Part shown: positions 51,552-61,977 of the stretch, piece after piece
Layout of the letters: each line of letters starts with the position of its first letter
Numbering within the stretch: the first letter of the stretch is position 1
DNA from: Hydrogenophaga sp.
GTDB lineage: Bacteria > Pseudomonadota > Gammaproteobacteria > Burkholderiales > Burkholderiaceae_C
Direction: 5' to 3'
Assembly (NCBI RefSeq): GCF_026125825.1
Contig: NZ_JAHCKK010000001.1
Coordinates: forward strand, 124,001 to 188,000
DNA: 64,000 nucleotides
Position numbers and translations under genes: made by a program
Notes under the pieces: model-generated
What the model was told of the DNA's origin: nothing
Database searches by the model: none
The model's input: the letters and a program-made list of their open reading frames with translations, nothing else

Positions 51552-51628
51552 AGGGGAGTCGCCAAGTTGGTAAAGGCACTGGATTTTGATTCCAGCATGC
51601 GAGGGTTCGAGTCCTTCCTCCCCTGCCA
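51552..51628 (+). tRNA. tRNA-Gln(TTG)
   Basis: A 77-nt cloverleaf. Acceptor AGGGGAG/CTCCCCT, anticodon stem-loop CTGGA-TTTTGAT-TCCAG with anticodon TTG, T loop TTCGAGT and an encoded CCA. Confidence 0.95.
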
Positions 51629-51657
51629 CCCTGTTTCAACACATCGAGCACCGGAAC

Positions 51658-51681
51658 GGCCACCCCCGGGTGGCCTTTTTT
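51658..51681 (+). terminator. Terminator after tRNA-Gln
   Basis: GGCCACCC (51658-51665) pairs with GGGTGGCC (51668-51675) and is followed by six T. Confidence 0.85.
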
Positions 51682-51725
51682 GACGGCGGCCCCCAGGGTC
51701 CGTCGTTCAGACAGCTGGGAACACC

Positions 51726-52700
51726 ATGCAAGTTCAACCCCCGGATTTCATGATCTTCACCGGCAACGCCAATCCGGTGTTGGCCTCCGAAATCGCCCAA
51801 CACCTGGGCACCCAACTCGGCGCGGCCAATGTAGGCCGCTTCTCCGACGGTGAGGTCACGGTCGAGATCACGCAAAACGTGCGCGCGCGCCACGTGTTCG
51901 TGATCCAGTCCACCTGCTCGCCGACCAATGAAAACCTGATGGAGTTGCTCATCATGGTCGACGCGCTCAAGCGCGCTTCGGCCGAGCGCATCTCCGCCGT
52001 CATCCCCTACTTCGGCTACGCCCGCCAGGACCGCCGTCCGCGCTCGGCCCGTGTGCCGATCTCGGCCAAGGTCGTGGCCAACCTGCTGCAGACCGTGGGC
52101 GTGAGCCGCGTGCTCACCATGGATCTTCACGCCGACCAGATCCAGGGCTTCTTCGACATTCCGGTCGACAACATCTACGCGTCGCCCGTCCTGCTGGGCG
52201 ACCTGCGCCAGAAGAACTACCCCGACGTGCTCATCGTCTCGCCCGACGTGGGCGGCGTGGTGCGAGCCCGTGCGCTGGCCAAGCAGCTCAACTGCGACAT
52301 GGCCATCATCGACAAGCGCCGCCCCAAGGCCAACGTGTCGGAAGTGATGCACGTCATCGGCGACATCGAAGGCCGCAACTGCGTGATCATGGACGACATG
52401 ATCGACACCGCCGGCACGCTGGTCAAAGCCGCCGAGGTGCTCAAGGAGCGCGGCGCCAAGAACGTGTATGCGTACTGCACGCACCCGATCTTCTCGGGCC
52501 CGGCCATCGAACGCATCGCCAAGGGCAATGCCCTGGACGAGGTGGTGGTGACGAACACCATTCCTCTCTCGCAGGCCGCGCAGGCCTGCTCCAAGATTCG
52601 CCAGCTCTCCGTGGCTCCGCTGATGGCCGAGACCATCGCGCGCATCGCCTCGGGTGAGTCGGTCATGAGTTTGTTTGCCGATCAGGACAACCTCTTTTGA
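51726..52700 (+). CDS. prs: Ribose-phosphate pyrophosphokinase
   Basis: A 324-aa PRPP synthetase. It has the N-terminal ATP-binding region ([18 protein letters not shown]), the flexible loop and regulatory parts with [20 protein letters not shown], the [15 protein letters not shown] block and the PRPP-binding loop [18 protein letters not shown]. It supplies PRPP for purine, pyrimidine, His, Trp and NAD synthesis. It is followed by rplY and pth. Confidence 0.96.
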   Translation: MQVQPPDFMIFTGNANPVLASEIAQHLGTQLGAANVGRFSDGEVTVEITQNVRARHVFVIQSTCSPTNENLMELLIMVDALKRASAERISAVIPYFGYARQDRRPRSARVPISAKVVANLLQTVGVSRVLTMDLHADQIQGFFDIPVDNIYASPVLLGDLRQKNYPDVLIVSPDVGGVVRARALAKQLNCDMAIIDKRRPKANVSEVMHVIGDIEGRNCVIMDDMIDTAGTLVKAAEVLKERGAKNVYAYCTHPIFSGPAIERIAKGNALDEVVVTNTIPLSQAAQACSKIRQLSVAPLMAETIARIASGESVMSLFADQDNLF

Positions 52701-52799
52701 GGGACTGAAGGCAGCAAGAAGCGGGTCGTCTCCATGGTGGGGGCGGCTCTTTTGAAACAGAGGCGTTCTGGTCGCGGAACCCCTCCACAGGAGTCAGTC

Positions 52800-53432
52800 A
52801 TGCAATTTGTCGCTTTTGAGCGCGCCAAGCAGGGTACGGGTGCGAGCCGCCGTCTGCGCAACACCGGTCGCGCGCCCGGTATCGTTTTCGGCGGTGACAC
52901 GCCCGCCGCCACGATCGAACTCGATCACAACGCCCTGTGGCACGCCCTGAAAAAGGAAGCGTTCCACTCGTCCATCCTCGACATGGAACTCGCCGGCAAG
53001 GTGCAGAAGGTTCTGCTGCGCGATGTGCAGTACCACCCGTACAAGCCGCAAGTGCTGCACGTGGACTTCCAGCGCGTGGACGACAAGACCCGCCTGCGCA
53101 AGAAGGTGCCGCTGCACTTCGTGAACGCCGAGAACTCGCCTGCGGTCAAGACCGACAAGTGCGTGATCAGCCACGTGCTCAACGACATCGAAATCGAGTG
53201 CCTGGCCACCCAGCTGCCCGAGTTCATTGAAGTGGACCTGGGTGAAGTCACCAAGGGTGCCACCGTGCACACCGGCGACATCAAGCTGGCCAAGGGCGTC
53301 AAGCTCGTCACGCACGGCCGCAAGAACATCACCGTGGCCACCGTGGTGGAACCGGTGGAAGAAGTGGTTGCCGCCCCAGTGGCCGCACCTGCCGACGACA
53401 AGAAGGCCGCCAAGGGCAAGGGCAAGAAGTAA
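52800..53432 (+). CDS. rplY: 50S ribosomal protein L25 (Ctc form)
   Basis: A 210-aa protein from ATG 52800, with a strong AGGAG site upstream. The N-terminal L25 domain ([20 protein letters not shown]) binds 5S rRNA. The C-terminal TL5/Ctc domain and a Lys/Ala-rich tail are present, giving the long form usual in betaproteobacteria. Confidence 0.95.
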   Translation: MQFVAFERAKQGTGASRRLRNTGRAPGIVFGGDTPAATIELDHNALWHALKKEAFHSSILDMELAGKVQKVLLRDVQYHPYKPQVLHVDFQRVDDKTRLRKKVPLHFVNAENSPAVKTDKCVISHVLNDIEIECLATQLPEFIEVDLGEVTKGATVHTGDIKLAKGVKLVTHGRKNITVATVVEPVEEVVAAPVAAPADDKKAAKGKGKK

Positions 53433-53458
53433 GCCGTCCGCAGACGCTTTCCTGCCTG

Positions 53459-53490
53459 AAACGGCCCGCCTCGGCGGGCCGTTTTGTTTT
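53459..53490 (+). terminator. Terminator after rplY
   Basis: ACGGCCCGCC (53461-53470) pairs with GGCGGGCCGT (53473-53482) and is followed by TTTGTTTT. It separates rplY from pth, though some read-through is likely. Confidence 0.85.
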
Positions 53491-53521
53491 GGGGCGCACC
53501 CAACTGTCGATAATCCCGCTC

Positions 53522-54187
53522 ATGATCAAACTCATTGCCGGTCTGGGCAATCCCGGACCGGAGTACGAACACACACGCCACAATGCCGGCTTCTGGTGGG
53601 TGGACGAGGCCGCTCGCCTGCTCAAAGTGTCCCTGGCGATGGAGCGCGGGTATTTCGGCCTCGTGGCGCGCGCCAACGTCGGTGGCCACAGCCTCTGGCT
53701 GGTGGAGCCGCAGACCTTCATGAATCTCTCTGGCAAGTCGGTGGCCTCGGTGGCGCGATTCTTCAAGATCGCGCCCGAAGAGGTGTTGGTGGTGCACGAC
53801 GAACTGGACCTGCCGCCTGGTGAGGCCAAGCTCAAGAAAGGCGGCGGACACGCAGGCCACAACGGCCTGCGCGACATCCACGCGCAACTCGGCAGCGCCG
53901 ACTACTGGCGCCTGCGGGTGGGCATCGGACACCCGGGCAACAAGAACGAGGTGGCCAACTGGGTGCTGAAGAAGCCGTCACCCGACGACCGCATCGCGAT
54001 CGCGCAGGCGCTGGACCGCTCCCTCAAAGCCTTGCCGCAATTGATCGCCGGCGAAATGGACAAGGCCACGGCCCTGATCCACACCAGCAAGCCGCCGCGG
54101 CCCAAGCCACCTCGGCCGGCCAGCACACCAGCCCCTCAGGCCGAGGCGGGTGGCGGGGTCGTGTCACCGGCGGCCGACAAGGGCTGA
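53522..54187 (+). CDS. pth: Peptidyl-tRNA hydrolase
   Basis: A 221-aa enzyme that frees tRNA from prematurely released peptidyl-tRNA. Conserved [20 protein letters not shown] (Asn and catalytic His), [29 protein letters not shown] and GHNGLRDI are seen. The C-terminus has an extra Pro/Lys/Ala-rich tail of about 30 residues, and its end overlaps the convergent ferredoxin gene by 52 bp. Confidence 0.94.
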   Translation: MIKLIAGLGNPGPEYEHTRHNAGFWWVDEAARLLKVSLAMERGYFGLVARANVGGHSLWLVEPQTFMNLSGKSVASVARFFKIAPEEVLVVHDELDLPPGEAKLKKGGGHAGHNGLRDIHAQLGSADYWRLRVGIGHPGNKNEVANWVLKKPSPDDRIAIAQALDRSLKALPQLIAGEMDKATALIHTSKPPRPKPPRPASTPAPQAEAGGGVVSPAADKG

Positions 54188-54435
54188 CCGGCTTTTTGCA
54201 GGCGCTGGTACTTCTCCCAGAGCGTCTCGCGCGACTCGACGTGGTCCGGGTTGATCGGGATGCAATTCACCGGGCAGACCTGCACGCACTGCGGCTCGTC
54301 GAAATGCCCCACGCACTCGGTGCAGCGCGCCGGGTCGATTTCGTAGAAGTCTTCGCCCATGAAGATGGCCTGGTTCGGGCACTCGGGCTCGCACACATCG
54401 CAGTTGATGCATTCGTCGGTGATCAGCAGGGCCAT
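54136..54435 (-). CDS. 2[4Fe-4S] ferredoxin (YfhL/Alvin type)
   Basis: A 99-aa protein from ATG 54435 ([20 protein letters not shown]). The first cluster uses [12 protein letters not shown]. The second is [21 protein letters not shown] with the insertion that defines Alvin-type low-potential ferredoxins. The C-terminal tail is Pro/Ala-rich. The longer frame from 54468 adds an unlikely N-terminus. Confidence 0.9.
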   Translation of the reverse strand: MALLITDECINCDVCEPECPNQAIFMGEDFYEIDPARCTECVGHFDEPQCVQVCPVNCIPINPDHVESRETLWEKYQRLQKAGQPLSAAGDTTPPPASA

Positions 54436-54523
54436 GGTCAGGCTGCGGCGCAGGGCCGCTCCAGGCAAGAACGCCCCCCCGCAGGGAGCGGCGAAACGAA
54501 GTGAGAAACGTGGCGGCTCATGC

Positions 54524-55042
54524 CTATGCCTGCAGGGGCTTGGGCGCCAGCCGCGCGGCGACCGCGCCGCTCACCATTTGCGACACATCACCGCCCAGTT
54601 GGGAGATCTCGCGCACCAGCGTGCTCGAAATGCATTGCAACTCGGCCTGCGGCAGCAGAAACACCGTCTCCACCGCCGCGTTGAGCTTTCGGTTCATCGC
54701 CGCCATCTGGGCTTCGTAGTCGAAGTCGGTGAGGTTGCGGATGCCGCGCACCACGGCCGTCGCGCCATGCTGCCGGCAGAAGTCCATGATCAGGCCCTCG
54801 AACGGCAGCACCCGCACCCGCCCCGGCATGCGGGAGGCGACCTCGGCGGCCATGTCCAGCCGCTCCTGCAGCGTGAACCGGGTCTTCTTGTGGTGCGCGA
54901 TGGCCACCGCAATGACCACCTCGTCGAACAGCAGTGCCGCACGGCGCGCCACGTCCTCATGGCCCAGGGTGATGGGATCGAAGGTACCGCTGTAGACCGC
55001 CACGCGGCCACCAGCGCCGGTTGGAGCAAGGGCTGAACTCAT
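54524..55042 (-). CDS. coaD: Phosphopantetheine adenylyltransferase
   Basis: A 172-aa enzyme of CoA synthesis. It has the nucleotidyltransferase GTFDPITLGHEDV motif (T/HxGH), the KKTRFTLQERLDMAAEV region, VVRGIRNLTDFDYEAQMAAMN and the late ISSTLVREI block. A nine-residue N-terminal extension precedes the usual start. It follows rsmD on the same strand, a standard pair. Confidence 0.94.
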   Translation of the reverse strand: MSSALAPTGAGGRVAVYSGTFDPITLGHEDVARRAALLFDEVVIAVAIAHHKKTRFTLQERLDMAAEVASRMPGRVRVLPFEGLIMDFCRQHGATAVVRGIRNLTDFDYEAQMAAMNRKLNAAVETVFLLPQAELQCISSTLVREISQLGGDVSQMVSGAVAARLAPKPLQA

Positions 55043-55078
55043 CGGGAAGATTATGCGCGAGGGGGGCCCGGCCCCACC

Positions 55079-55693
55079 TCACTGCACGGGCAATGGCCGC
55101 AACAGGTGAAAGGCCACCGCACCGGCCTTGCCCTGCCGATGCACCTGCAAGCCGATCTGGGCGAGTTCGTCCGCGCTCCAGACCCGAGGAGCCTCCAGGT
55201 AGATCACCCCGTCCCCCTGCACCGCCTGGCGCGCAGCGGCCAGCGCGGCGGCGTACAAGGCCTCGTTCTGGCCATCGCCGAACGGCGGGTCGAGAAACAC
55301 GGCATCCAGCCCCTGCCCCGCGCGCTGACGCAGTGCGGCCACGCCGTCGCCCCGCTCCACGCGCACCCCCGTGGCCTTGAGCTGCGTGGTGATGCGGCTG
55401 AGGTTGGCGAGCAGCGCGCCGTCCTGCTCCACCAACACCACCTCCACCGCGCCGCGCGAAGCGGCTTCCAGCCCGAGCGCGCCAGTGCCGGCGAAGGCGT
55501 CGAGGCAGCGCCAGCCGCTCAAGTCCTGACCGAGCCAGTTGAAGAGGGTCTCGCGCACGCGCGAGGGCGTGGGCCGCAAGCCCGGGCGGTCGGCCACGGG
55601 CAGCTTGGTGCGTTTCCACTGGCCACCGATGATGCGCACCTCGTGAGGAGCGCTCGCGGCGGCGCTCGCGGCGCTGATGGATGGCTTTTTCAT
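55079..55693 (-). CDS. rsmD: 16S rRNA (guanine-N2-)-methyltransferase RsmD
   Basis: A 204-aa SAM-dependent enzyme that methylates G966. The motifs are EVRIIGGQWKRTKLPV, GLRPTPSRVRETLFNWL, CLDAFAGTGALGLEAASRGA (SAM loop) and the catalytic FLDPPFGDG. It lies between coaD and the M16 peptidase pair. Confidence 0.94.
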   Translation of the reverse strand: MKKPSISAASAAASAPHEVRIIGGQWKRTKLPVADRPGLRPTPSRVRETLFNWLGQDLSGWRCLDAFAGTGALGLEAASRGAVEVVLVEQDGALLANLSRITTQLKATGVRVERGDGVAALRQRAGQGLDAVFLDPPFGDGQNEALYAAALAAARQAVQGDGVIYLEAPRVWSADELAQIGLQVHRQGKAGAVAFHLLRPLPVQ

Positions 55694-55713
55694 GGCAGCG
55701 AGCTTACGCGACC

Positions 55714-57051
55714 TCAGGGCCGCGCACCCACCACCACCGTGACCATGCGATCGGGCTGCAGCACGCGCGCGAAGGCGCGCTGGATGTCGGCCACGCTCAG
55801 GCGCTCGATTTCCTTGGTCCAGGTGTCCAGGTAATCCAGCGGCAGGTCGTTCCAGGCGATGTTGGCCACGTTGTCCAAGAGCTTGCGGTTGCTGTCGAGC
55901 CGCAAGGCTTCGCCATTGATGAGGTAGTCCTTGGCGGCCTGCAGTTCGGCTTGCGTAGGGCCTTTGGCGACGAATTCGCGCACCACCTCGCGCACCACGT
56001 CAACCGCCTGCGCCGCCTGGTCCGGCCGCGTGGTCAGGGCAATCTGGAACGCCCCCGCCTGGCGTGCCATCAGGAAATAACTGGACACGCCATACGTCAA
56101 CCCGCGCTTTTCACGCACCTCGGTCATCAGGCGCGAGACGAAGCCGCCGCCACCGAGGACGTAGTTGCCCACGTAGAGCGCGAAGAAGTCGGGGTCGGTG
56201 CGGGCCACGCCGGGCTGGCCGATGAGCACCTGCGCCTGTGCGGCGGCAAAGGGCAGGCGTTCGTCCACGGCCTTGGCCAGCGGCTCCACCGGCGGCAGAT
56301 CGGCCAGGGCCGGACAACCATGAGGTTGCACAGCGGCCATCAGACGGTCCACGATGCGGTCGGCCGTGGCGCGATCGACCGCGCCCACCATCGACACCTG
56401 CGCGCGGCAGCTGACCACATGGCGGCGGTAGAACTCGCGCATGTCGGCCACCCGGATCGCATGGAGGGTGTTCGCCTCGGTTCGCCATCCATAGGGGTGG
56501 TTGGCATACACCGCCCTGCCGAACACGCGGCTGGCCTGCGTGCCCGGGCGGTTCTCGGCCTCCTGGAGGGCCGCCAGCAGCCGCTCGCGGTCGCGCTGCC
56601 ACACCCGCTGCGGCCAGGCGGGCGCGGCCAGCTGGCGAGCGGCCAGGGCCACCGCGCGCTCCAGCAAATCGGGTTCGGTCAGGGTGCGCAGCGAAACGCT
56701 GAAGCGGTCCATCGTGGCACTGGCACCGAACTGGGCGCCCAGGTCCGCCCAGGCCTCGCTGAGCTGGTTCTCGTCCAGCGCCGGCCGTCCTGGCTGCGCT
56801 GCCACACCGCCCGAGAGCAGCCCGGCGGTTGCGCTTGCCAGGCCGGCCTGCGCCGCGGGGTCGCGGCGCCGGCCGCCATCGAAATCGATCTGCACATCCA
56901 GCATGGGGATCGAGGGGCTGGCAATCAGGTGCACGCGCGCGCCACTGGCGTGCGTCCATTGTTCGATGGGAATGGTGGCCTGGGCCGTGCCCAAGGCAAC
57001 CAGCAGTGGCAGGGCCAGGAGCGCGCGGCGCAAAGGGGTGAACAGGGTCAT
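55714..57051 (-). CDS. M16-family peptidase-like protein (inactive subunit type)
   Basis: A 445-aa exported protein with a signal peptide (MTLFTPLRRALLALPLLVAL). The M16 fold is visible (residues 40-440), but where HxxEH should be the sequence reads AQAGLASATAGLLSGG, so zinc and catalytic residues are missing. It follows the active partner with a 16-bp gap. Such pairs probably form a heterodimeric periplasmic peptidase. Confidence 0.88.
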   Translation of the reverse strand: MTLFTPLRRALLALPLLVALGTAQATIPIEQWTHASGARVHLIASPSIPMLDVQIDFDGGRRRDPAAQAGLASATAGLLSGGVAAQPGRPALDENQLSEAWADLGAQFGASATMDRFSVSLRTLTEPDLLERAVALAARQLAAPAWPQRVWQRDRERLLAALQEAENRPGTQASRVFGRAVYANHPYGWRTEANTLHAIRVADMREFYRRHVVSCRAQVSMVGAVDRATADRIVDRLMAAVQPHGCPALADLPPVEPLAKAVDERLPFAAAQAQVLIGQPGVARTDPDFFALYVGNYVLGGGGFVSRLMTEVREKRGLTYGVSSYFLMARQAGAFQIALTTRPDQAAQAVDVVREVVREFVAKGPTQAELQAAKDYLINGEALRLDSNRKLLDNVANIAWNDLPLDYLDTWTKEIERLSVADIQRAFARVLQPDRMVTVVVGARP

Positions 57052-57067
57052 GGTGGGGCGGCTCGCT

Positions 57068-58543
57068 TCAGTGGCGCGTCAACGCTGGCCTCGCGCCTGC
57101 CGGTGCCGCAGGAGCCGCTTCGCGGCGCGACGGATCGGGCACGAGCACGCCGGTGGTGAGCAGTTCGTCGGAAAAGTAGCGCTGCGCCACGGATTGCACC
57201 TGCGCGGCCGTGACCGTGCGCAGGCGCGCCATGAGGCGGTCGCCCGCGTCCAGGCCCATGCCGTTGATCCAGTAGCTGCCCAGTTCGCGAGCCTGGTTGG
57301 CCACGGAGTCGAGCTTGTAGATCTCGCCGGCGGTCCACTGCGTCTTCACACGCTGGAGTTCCGCGTCCTGGATGCCCTCGCGGGCGATGCGTGCGACTTC
57401 GACCTTGAGGGCGGCTGCCGCCATCTCGGTTGTCACACCGGCCGACGGCACGGCCGTGAGCATGAAGACCTGCGGGCCCCGGCCCATGAGGCCGTAGGAC
57501 GACCCCGCGCTGTCGGCAAGCCGCTTGCCGCCGGTGCCCACGCCTTGCACCAGCGCGCGATCCAGGCGCGCTCCGTCGTAACCGTCGAGCACGGCCGAGA
57601 GAACGGTCAGCGCGAGGGCATCGCGGTCGGACTCGTCGTCCACCTCGGCGCCCCGCCACTGCGGCACCTTGTAGGCCAATGCCACCAGGGCCTGGTCGGC
57701 CACCGCGCGGTACTCCAGCCGGCGTGGCCCGGCCTGAATGGGTTCTTCGCGTGGCTTGCGCGCGGGAACGGCCGCAGCGGGCAACGCGCCGAAATGCTTC
57801 TCGGCCAGTGCACGCACCTGCGCCACGTCCACGTCGCCCGCGATCACCAGGGCCGCGTTCGAAGGGACGTACCAGCGGCGGTAGAACGCACGCGCGTCGT
57901 CGGGCGTCATCGACTCGATATCGCTCATCCAGCCAATCACGGGGCGGCGGTAGGGATGCGCCTGGTAGACCATGGCGTTGAGTGCCTCGAACATGCGCGC
58001 GCGCGGCGATTCTTCCGTGCGCTGGCGCCGCTCTTCCTTGATCACCTCGATCTCGCGCCTGAACTCGTCGTCGTCCCACTGGTTGCGCGCAAAACGGTCG
58101 GCCTCCAGTTGCATGGCGGTCTCCAGGCGGCGCGCGGGGATCTGCAGGTGGTAGGCGGTGGCGTCGCGTGTGGTGAAAGCGTTGTCCATGCCCCCGAGGG
58201 CGGCCACGCGGCGCGAGAACTCGCCCGCCTTGATGTCCGGCGTGCCCTTGAACATCATGTGCTCCAGCGCGTGAGCCACGCCGGTGGTGCCATCGACCTC
58301 GTCCATGGCCCCCACGCGCACCCACAGCATCTGCACCACAGTGGGCGCACGGCGGTCAGGCCGCACGATCAGTGTCAGGCCATTGCCCAGGGTGAACTGC
58401 TGCGCCAGGGGGGCCTGGGCGGTGCTCGGTGCGGGAGAAACCGGACTGGAGGGCGACTGGGCCAGCGCGCTGCCGCCCACCATCGCCAGGACCATCAGGA
58501 GTGCAGAACAGCGCTGCGTGGTCAGCGGTATAAGGCGTTTCAT
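57068..58543 (-). CDS. M16-family zinc metallopeptidase (active subunit)
   Basis: A 491-aa exported protein from ATG 58543 (MKRLIPLTTQRCSALLMVLAM, signal to ALAQ). The inverted zinc motif HALEHMMFKGT (HxxEH) with the downstream Glu region is intact, and both M16 halves are present. Its start codon is only 29 bp from the divergent ftsY start. It is the catalytic partner of the following gene. Confidence 0.92.
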   Translation of the reverse strand: MKRLIPLTTQRCSALLMVLAMVGGSALAQSPSSPVSPAPSTAQAPLAQQFTLGNGLTLIVRPDRRAPTVVQMLWVRVGAMDEVDGTTGVAHALEHMMFKGTPDIKAGEFSRRVAALGGMDNAFTTRDATAYHLQIPARRLETAMQLEADRFARNQWDDDEFRREIEVIKEERRQRTEESPRARMFEALNAMVYQAHPYRRPVIGWMSDIESMTPDDARAFYRRWYVPSNAALVIAGDVDVAQVRALAEKHFGALPAAAVPARKPREEPIQAGPRRLEYRAVADQALVALAYKVPQWRGAEVDDESDRDALALTVLSAVLDGYDGARLDRALVQGVGTGGKRLADSAGSSYGLMGRGPQVFMLTAVPSAGVTTEMAAAALKVEVARIAREGIQDAELQRVKTQWTAGEIYKLDSVANQARELGSYWINGMGLDAGDRLMARLRTVTAAQVQSVAQRYFSDELLTTGVLVPDPSRREAAPAAPAGARPALTRH

Positions 58544-58572
58544 AGAATGCAATGGATTCTAGAGTTGGAAAA

Positions 58573-59598
58573 ATGTTCTCGTTCTTTCGCAAAAAAGCCC
58601 CCACGCCACCCACGCCCGCCCTGCCGGAGGTCGCTGCACCCCCATCTGCGGCGCCCGAACCTGTCGCTTTGGCGCCCACCCCGGCACCTGCGGCCGCGCC
58701 GCGCCAAGGCTGGCTCGACAAGCTCAAGGCCGGCCTGCGCAAGACCGGCTCGGGCATTGCCACGGTGTTCACCGGCACGCAGATCGACGACGCGCTCTAC
58801 GAAGAGCTGGAGTCGGCCCTGCTGATGGCCGATGCCGGCGTCAAGGCCACCACCCACCTGCTTGGCGACCTCAAGCGCCGCGTGAAGGAAAGCAAAACCA
58901 CCGATCCAGCCGCCGTCAAGGGCCTGCTGGCCGATGCCATCGCCGACCTGCTCGCGCCGCTGCAGAAGCCCCTCGTGATCGGCGAGCACAAACCCACCGT
59001 GATCATGGTCGCGGGCGTCAACGGTGCGGGCAAGACCACCTCGATCGGCAAGCTCACGCGCCACCTGGCCGACAGCGGCGCCTCGGTGCTGCTGGCGGCG
59101 GCCGATACCTTCCGCGCCGCGGCCCGCGAGCAACTGGCCGTCTGGGCCGATCGCAACACGGTGGAAATCATCACGCAACAGGGCGGCGACCCGGCCGCCG
59201 TGAGCTTTGACGCCGTGACCGCGGGCAAGGCGCGCGGGCGCGACGTGGTGCTGGTGGACACCGCCGGGCGCCTGCCCACCCAGCTGCACCTGATGGAAGA
59301 GCTGCGCAAGATCAAGCGCGTGGTGCAGAAGGCCGATGCCAGCGCGCCGCACGAGGTGCTGCTGGTGATCGATGGCAACACCGGCCAGAACGCGCTGATG
59401 CAGGTGAAGGCCTTCGACGAAGCGCTGCAGCTCACCGGCCTGGTGATCACCAAGCTCGATGGCACCGCCAAGGGCGGCGTGCTCTGCGCGATTGCGCGGG
59501 AAAAACCGGTGCCGGTCTACTTCATCGGCGTCGGCGAAAAGCTCGAAGACCTTGAAACCTTCGATGCGCGCGAATTCGCGCAGGCCCTGCTCTCCTGA
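58573..59598 (+). CDS. ftsY: Signal recognition particle receptor FtsY
   Basis: A 341-aa protein from ATG 58573 ([15 protein letters not shown]); an ATG at 58552 would add seven unlikely residues. It has a short Pro/Ala-rich acidic A region, then the N domain and GTPase G domain with G1 [23 protein letters not shown] and [10 protein letters not shown]. It docks SRP-ribosome complexes at the membrane. Confidence 0.95.
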   Translation: MFSFFRKKAPTPPTPALPEVAAPPSAAPEPVALAPTPAPAAAPRQGWLDKLKAGLRKTGSGIATVFTGTQIDDALYEELESALLMADAGVKATTHLLGDLKRRVKESKTTDPAAVKGLLADAIADLLAPLQKPLVIGEHKPTVIMVAGVNGAGKTTSIGKLTRHLADSGASVLLAAADTFRAAAREQLAVWADRNTVEIITQQGGDPAAVSFDAVTAGKARGRDVVLVDTAGRLPTQLHLMEELRKIKRVVQKADASAPHEVLLVIDGNTGQNALMQVKAFDEALQLTGLVITKLDGTAKGGVLCAIAREKPVPVYFIGVGEKLEDLETFDAREFAQALLS

Positions 59599-59657
59599 AA
59601 CCCCGGGGCCACGCATCCCTATACTTTGCGCACCATGCCGCCACGCCTGCCCCACTT

Positions 59658-60497
59658 ATGAGCCCCACCACCGCCTGGCTCGAAGCCGCCTTCCTGGGTC
59701 TGATCCAGGGACTGACCGAATTCCTGCCCATCTCGTCGAGCGCGCACCTGCGCATCATCGGTCCGCTGCTGCCCTCGGGCGGCGACCCGGGCGCAGCGTT
59801 CACCGCCATCACGCAGATCGGCACCGAGGCCGCCGTGCTGCTGTACTTCCGTCACGACATCGTGCGGATCTTTCTCGCCTGGTGGGCCTCGCTCACGCAG
59901 CCCGCCCGGCGCCAGGACCCCGACGCCCGCATGGGGTGGCTGATCATCATCGGCTCGGTGCCCATCGTGGTGCTGGGCCTGTTGTTCAAGGACGCGATCG
60001 AAGGCTCTTTGCGCAACCTCTACATCACGGCCACCATGCTGATCGTGTTCGGCATCATTCTGGGCGCGGCCGACCACTATGGCCGGCGCGAGCGCCCGCT
60101 CAGCCAGCTCACCTGGGGCCACGGCCTGCTCTTCGGCCTGGCCCAGGCGATGGCACTGATCCCCGGTGTCTCTCGCTCGGGCGGCACCATCACCGCCGGC
60201 CTGCTCATGGGCTACACGCGCGAAGCCGCCGCGCGCTACTCGTTCCTGCTGGCGATCCCCGCCGTGATGGGCTCGGGCTTCTACCAGCTGCTGCGCAGCT
60301 GGCAACACGGTAGCCCGGTCGCGCCCGGCCCCACCGCCCTGGCCACGCTGATCGCCTTCGGCGTGGGCTATGGCGTGATCGTGGTCTTCCTCAAGCTGGT
60401 GTCCACGCGTGGCTACATGGCCTTCGTGTACTACCGCATCGCCCTGGGCCTGCTGGTCTTCGGCCTGCTCGGCGCCGGCATTCTGAGCGCGCATTGA
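59658..60497 (+). CDS. uppP: Undecaprenyl-diphosphatase
   Basis: A 279-aa integral membrane enzyme of the BacA/UppP family. The motifs are [16 protein letters not shown] and [13 protein letters not shown], with about eight membrane helices. It recycles the C55 lipid carrier for peptidoglycan. It overlaps the next ORF by ATGA-type coupling (60494-60497). Confidence 0.95.
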   Translation: MSPTTAWLEAAFLGLIQGLTEFLPISSSAHLRIIGPLLPSGGDPGAAFTAITQIGTEAAVLLYFRHDIVRIFLAWWASLTQPARRQDPDARMGWLIIIGSVPIVVLGLLFKDAIEGSLRNLYITATMLIVFGIILGAADHYGRRERPLSQLTWGHGLLFGLAQAMALIPGVSRSGGTITAGLLMGYTREAAARYSFLLAIPAVMGSGFYQLLRSWQHGSPVAPGPTALATLIAFGVGYGVIVVFLKLVSTRGYMAFVYYRIALGLLVFGLLGAGILSAH

Positions 60498-60814
60498 ACA
60501 CCCTCCTGCCCATGACCGGCCCAGCACCCACGACGAACGGGTTCTGGGGCCGGCGTTGGCAGGGCCAGATCGCGTGGCGCGTGCTCTTCTGGCGCGACAT
60601 GCTCGCCGTGGGCAGTGTGATCAACCTCTGCACGGGCTTCGCGGCGCTGATGTTGGTCTCGCAGGGCCAGCCGATCGCATGGGCACTGGCGGTGCACTTC
60701 GCGCCGCTGCCCTACAACAGCTTCCTGCTGGCCTCGCTGTGGCGCACGCCCGGGCGCCCCGCACCAGCAAAGCTTGCGGGCTGCGCCTGGTTTGCGGCCA
60801 TGCTGGTGGTCTGA
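60494..60814 (+). CDS. Small membrane protein
   Basis: A 106-aa protein with two hydrophobic segments (about residues 38-58 and 62-80, plus a hydrophobic end). It is coupled to uppP. The motif [20 protein letters not shown] is not one I can assign to a family. It ends eight bases before the FAD-oxidoreductase gene. Confidence 0.65.
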   Translation: MNTLLPMTGPAPTTNGFWGRRWQGQIAWRVLFWRDMLAVGSVINLCTGFAALMLVSQGQPIAWALAVHFAPLPYNSFLLASLWRTPGRPAPAKLAGCAWFAAMLVV

Positions 60815-60821
60815 GGCGGCC

Positions 60822-61964
60822 ATGCACCACGGCATCAAGAAGCTGCTGTTGCTCGGTGCCGGCCAGGCGCACCTGCAGGTGTTGGCGCGCCTGGCGCGGC
60901 ACCACCCGGGCAACCTGGATGTGATCCTGCTCACGCCCTTCCCGCACCACACGGGCCAGGGCTGCCTGCCCGGCTTCATGACCGGCCAGCACACGGCGGA
61001 CGAAGGGCGCGTTGCGCTCGAACCGCTGGTCCGCGCGGCCGGTGCGCGCTGGCTGCAGGGCCGATGCACCGGGCTCGACATGGCGTCGCGGCAGGTGCAG
61101 GCCGCGGCCACTGGCGGCGCCCAAGGCGTGCCGGCCACGCTGGGCTACGACCTGCTGTCGATCGACACCGGCACCGTGCCCGACCGTGCCTGGCTCGACG
61201 CCGAAATGCCAGGCGCCAACCACCACGCCCTGCACCTGAGCCCGATGGAGGCCTTCGTGGCGCTGTGGCCGCAGGTGATGGCGCTGGCGCAGCAACAGGC
61301 TGTGTCGGTGGCCGTCGTGGGCGCCGAGGCCGATGGCATCGAACTGGTGTTCGCCGCCGAACAAGGCATTCGCGAACACGGGCTGCCGGGGGCTCGCTTC
61401 ACGCTCATCACCGGCGGTGGTGAGGTCGGCACCCACCTGCCACCCGGGGTTCGCCAGCGCGTGCTGCGCCAGCTCAGGCGCCGCGGCATCACGGTGTTGC
61501 GCGAGGCCTGCGTGGGCATGAGCGAAGGCCAGGTGCACCTGGGCAACGGCGCCCGCCTGGCTTGCGACGTGCCCCTGCTCGCCACGGCCGTGCGCCCACC
61601 GGCCTGGTTGCTCGCCAGCGGCCTGGCGCTCAACGAAAGCGGGCAGGTGTTGACCAACCCGACCCTGCAAAGCACCAGCCACCCGCACGTGTTCGCCACG
61701 GGGAGCGTGGCGGCCCGTGTCGACGGCGCCCCCAGCGACATGCAGACCGGCGCAGCGCTGGCCCACAACCTGCTGGCCGCGCACGAAGGCAAGGCGCTGC
61801 GCGCCCTGTCACCCTCGCGCCCGCGCGTGGCTTTGCTGGCCTGCGGCACGGAGCACGCCATCGCCAGCTGGGGGCCGCTCGCCTTGTCAGGCGCCTGGGT
61901 CTGGGGCTGGAAAGACCGCATCGATCGAGGCTTTCTGGAGCAGCATCGCGCGACAGCCCGATGA
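60822..61964 (+). CDS. FAD-dependent pyridine nucleotide oxidoreductase (SelD-associated type)
   Basis: A 380-aa protein. The N-terminal Rossmann motif is LLLGAGQAHLQVLARLARH, the form seen in the FAD domain that is fused to SelD in many bacteria. The central NAD-binding part (VAVVGAEADGIELVFA) and the HVFATGSVAARVDG block near the end complete the fold. No redox-active CxxC is seen. A selD-like gene begins outside the right edge, about 2 kb away, so a role in selenium metabolism is likely. Confidence 0.82.
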   Translation: MHHGIKKLLLLGAGQAHLQVLARLARHHPGNLDVILLTPFPHHTGQGCLPGFMTGQHTADEGRVALEPLVRAAGARWLQGRCTGLDMASRQVQAAATGGAQGVPATLGYDLLSIDTGTVPDRAWLDAEMPGANHHALHLSPMEAFVALWPQVMALAQQQAVSVAVVGAEADGIELVFAAEQGIREHGLPGARFTLITGGGEVGTHLPPGVRQRVLRQLRRRGITVLREACVGMSEGQVHLGNGARLACDVPLLATAVRPPAWLLASGLALNESGQVLTNPTLQSTSHPHVFATGSVAARVDGAPSDMQTGAALAHNLLAAHEGKALRALSPSRPRVALLACGTEHAIASWGPLALSGAWVWGWKDRIDRGFLEQHRATAR

Positions 61965-61977
61965 CCGACCCGCCGCC

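Noticed and set aside
56501-58825. A 774-codon open frame on the plus strand
   Set aside because: It runs through both M16 peptidase genes on the other strand and into ftsY, and has no domain. GC-rich DNA lacks stop codons in this frame.
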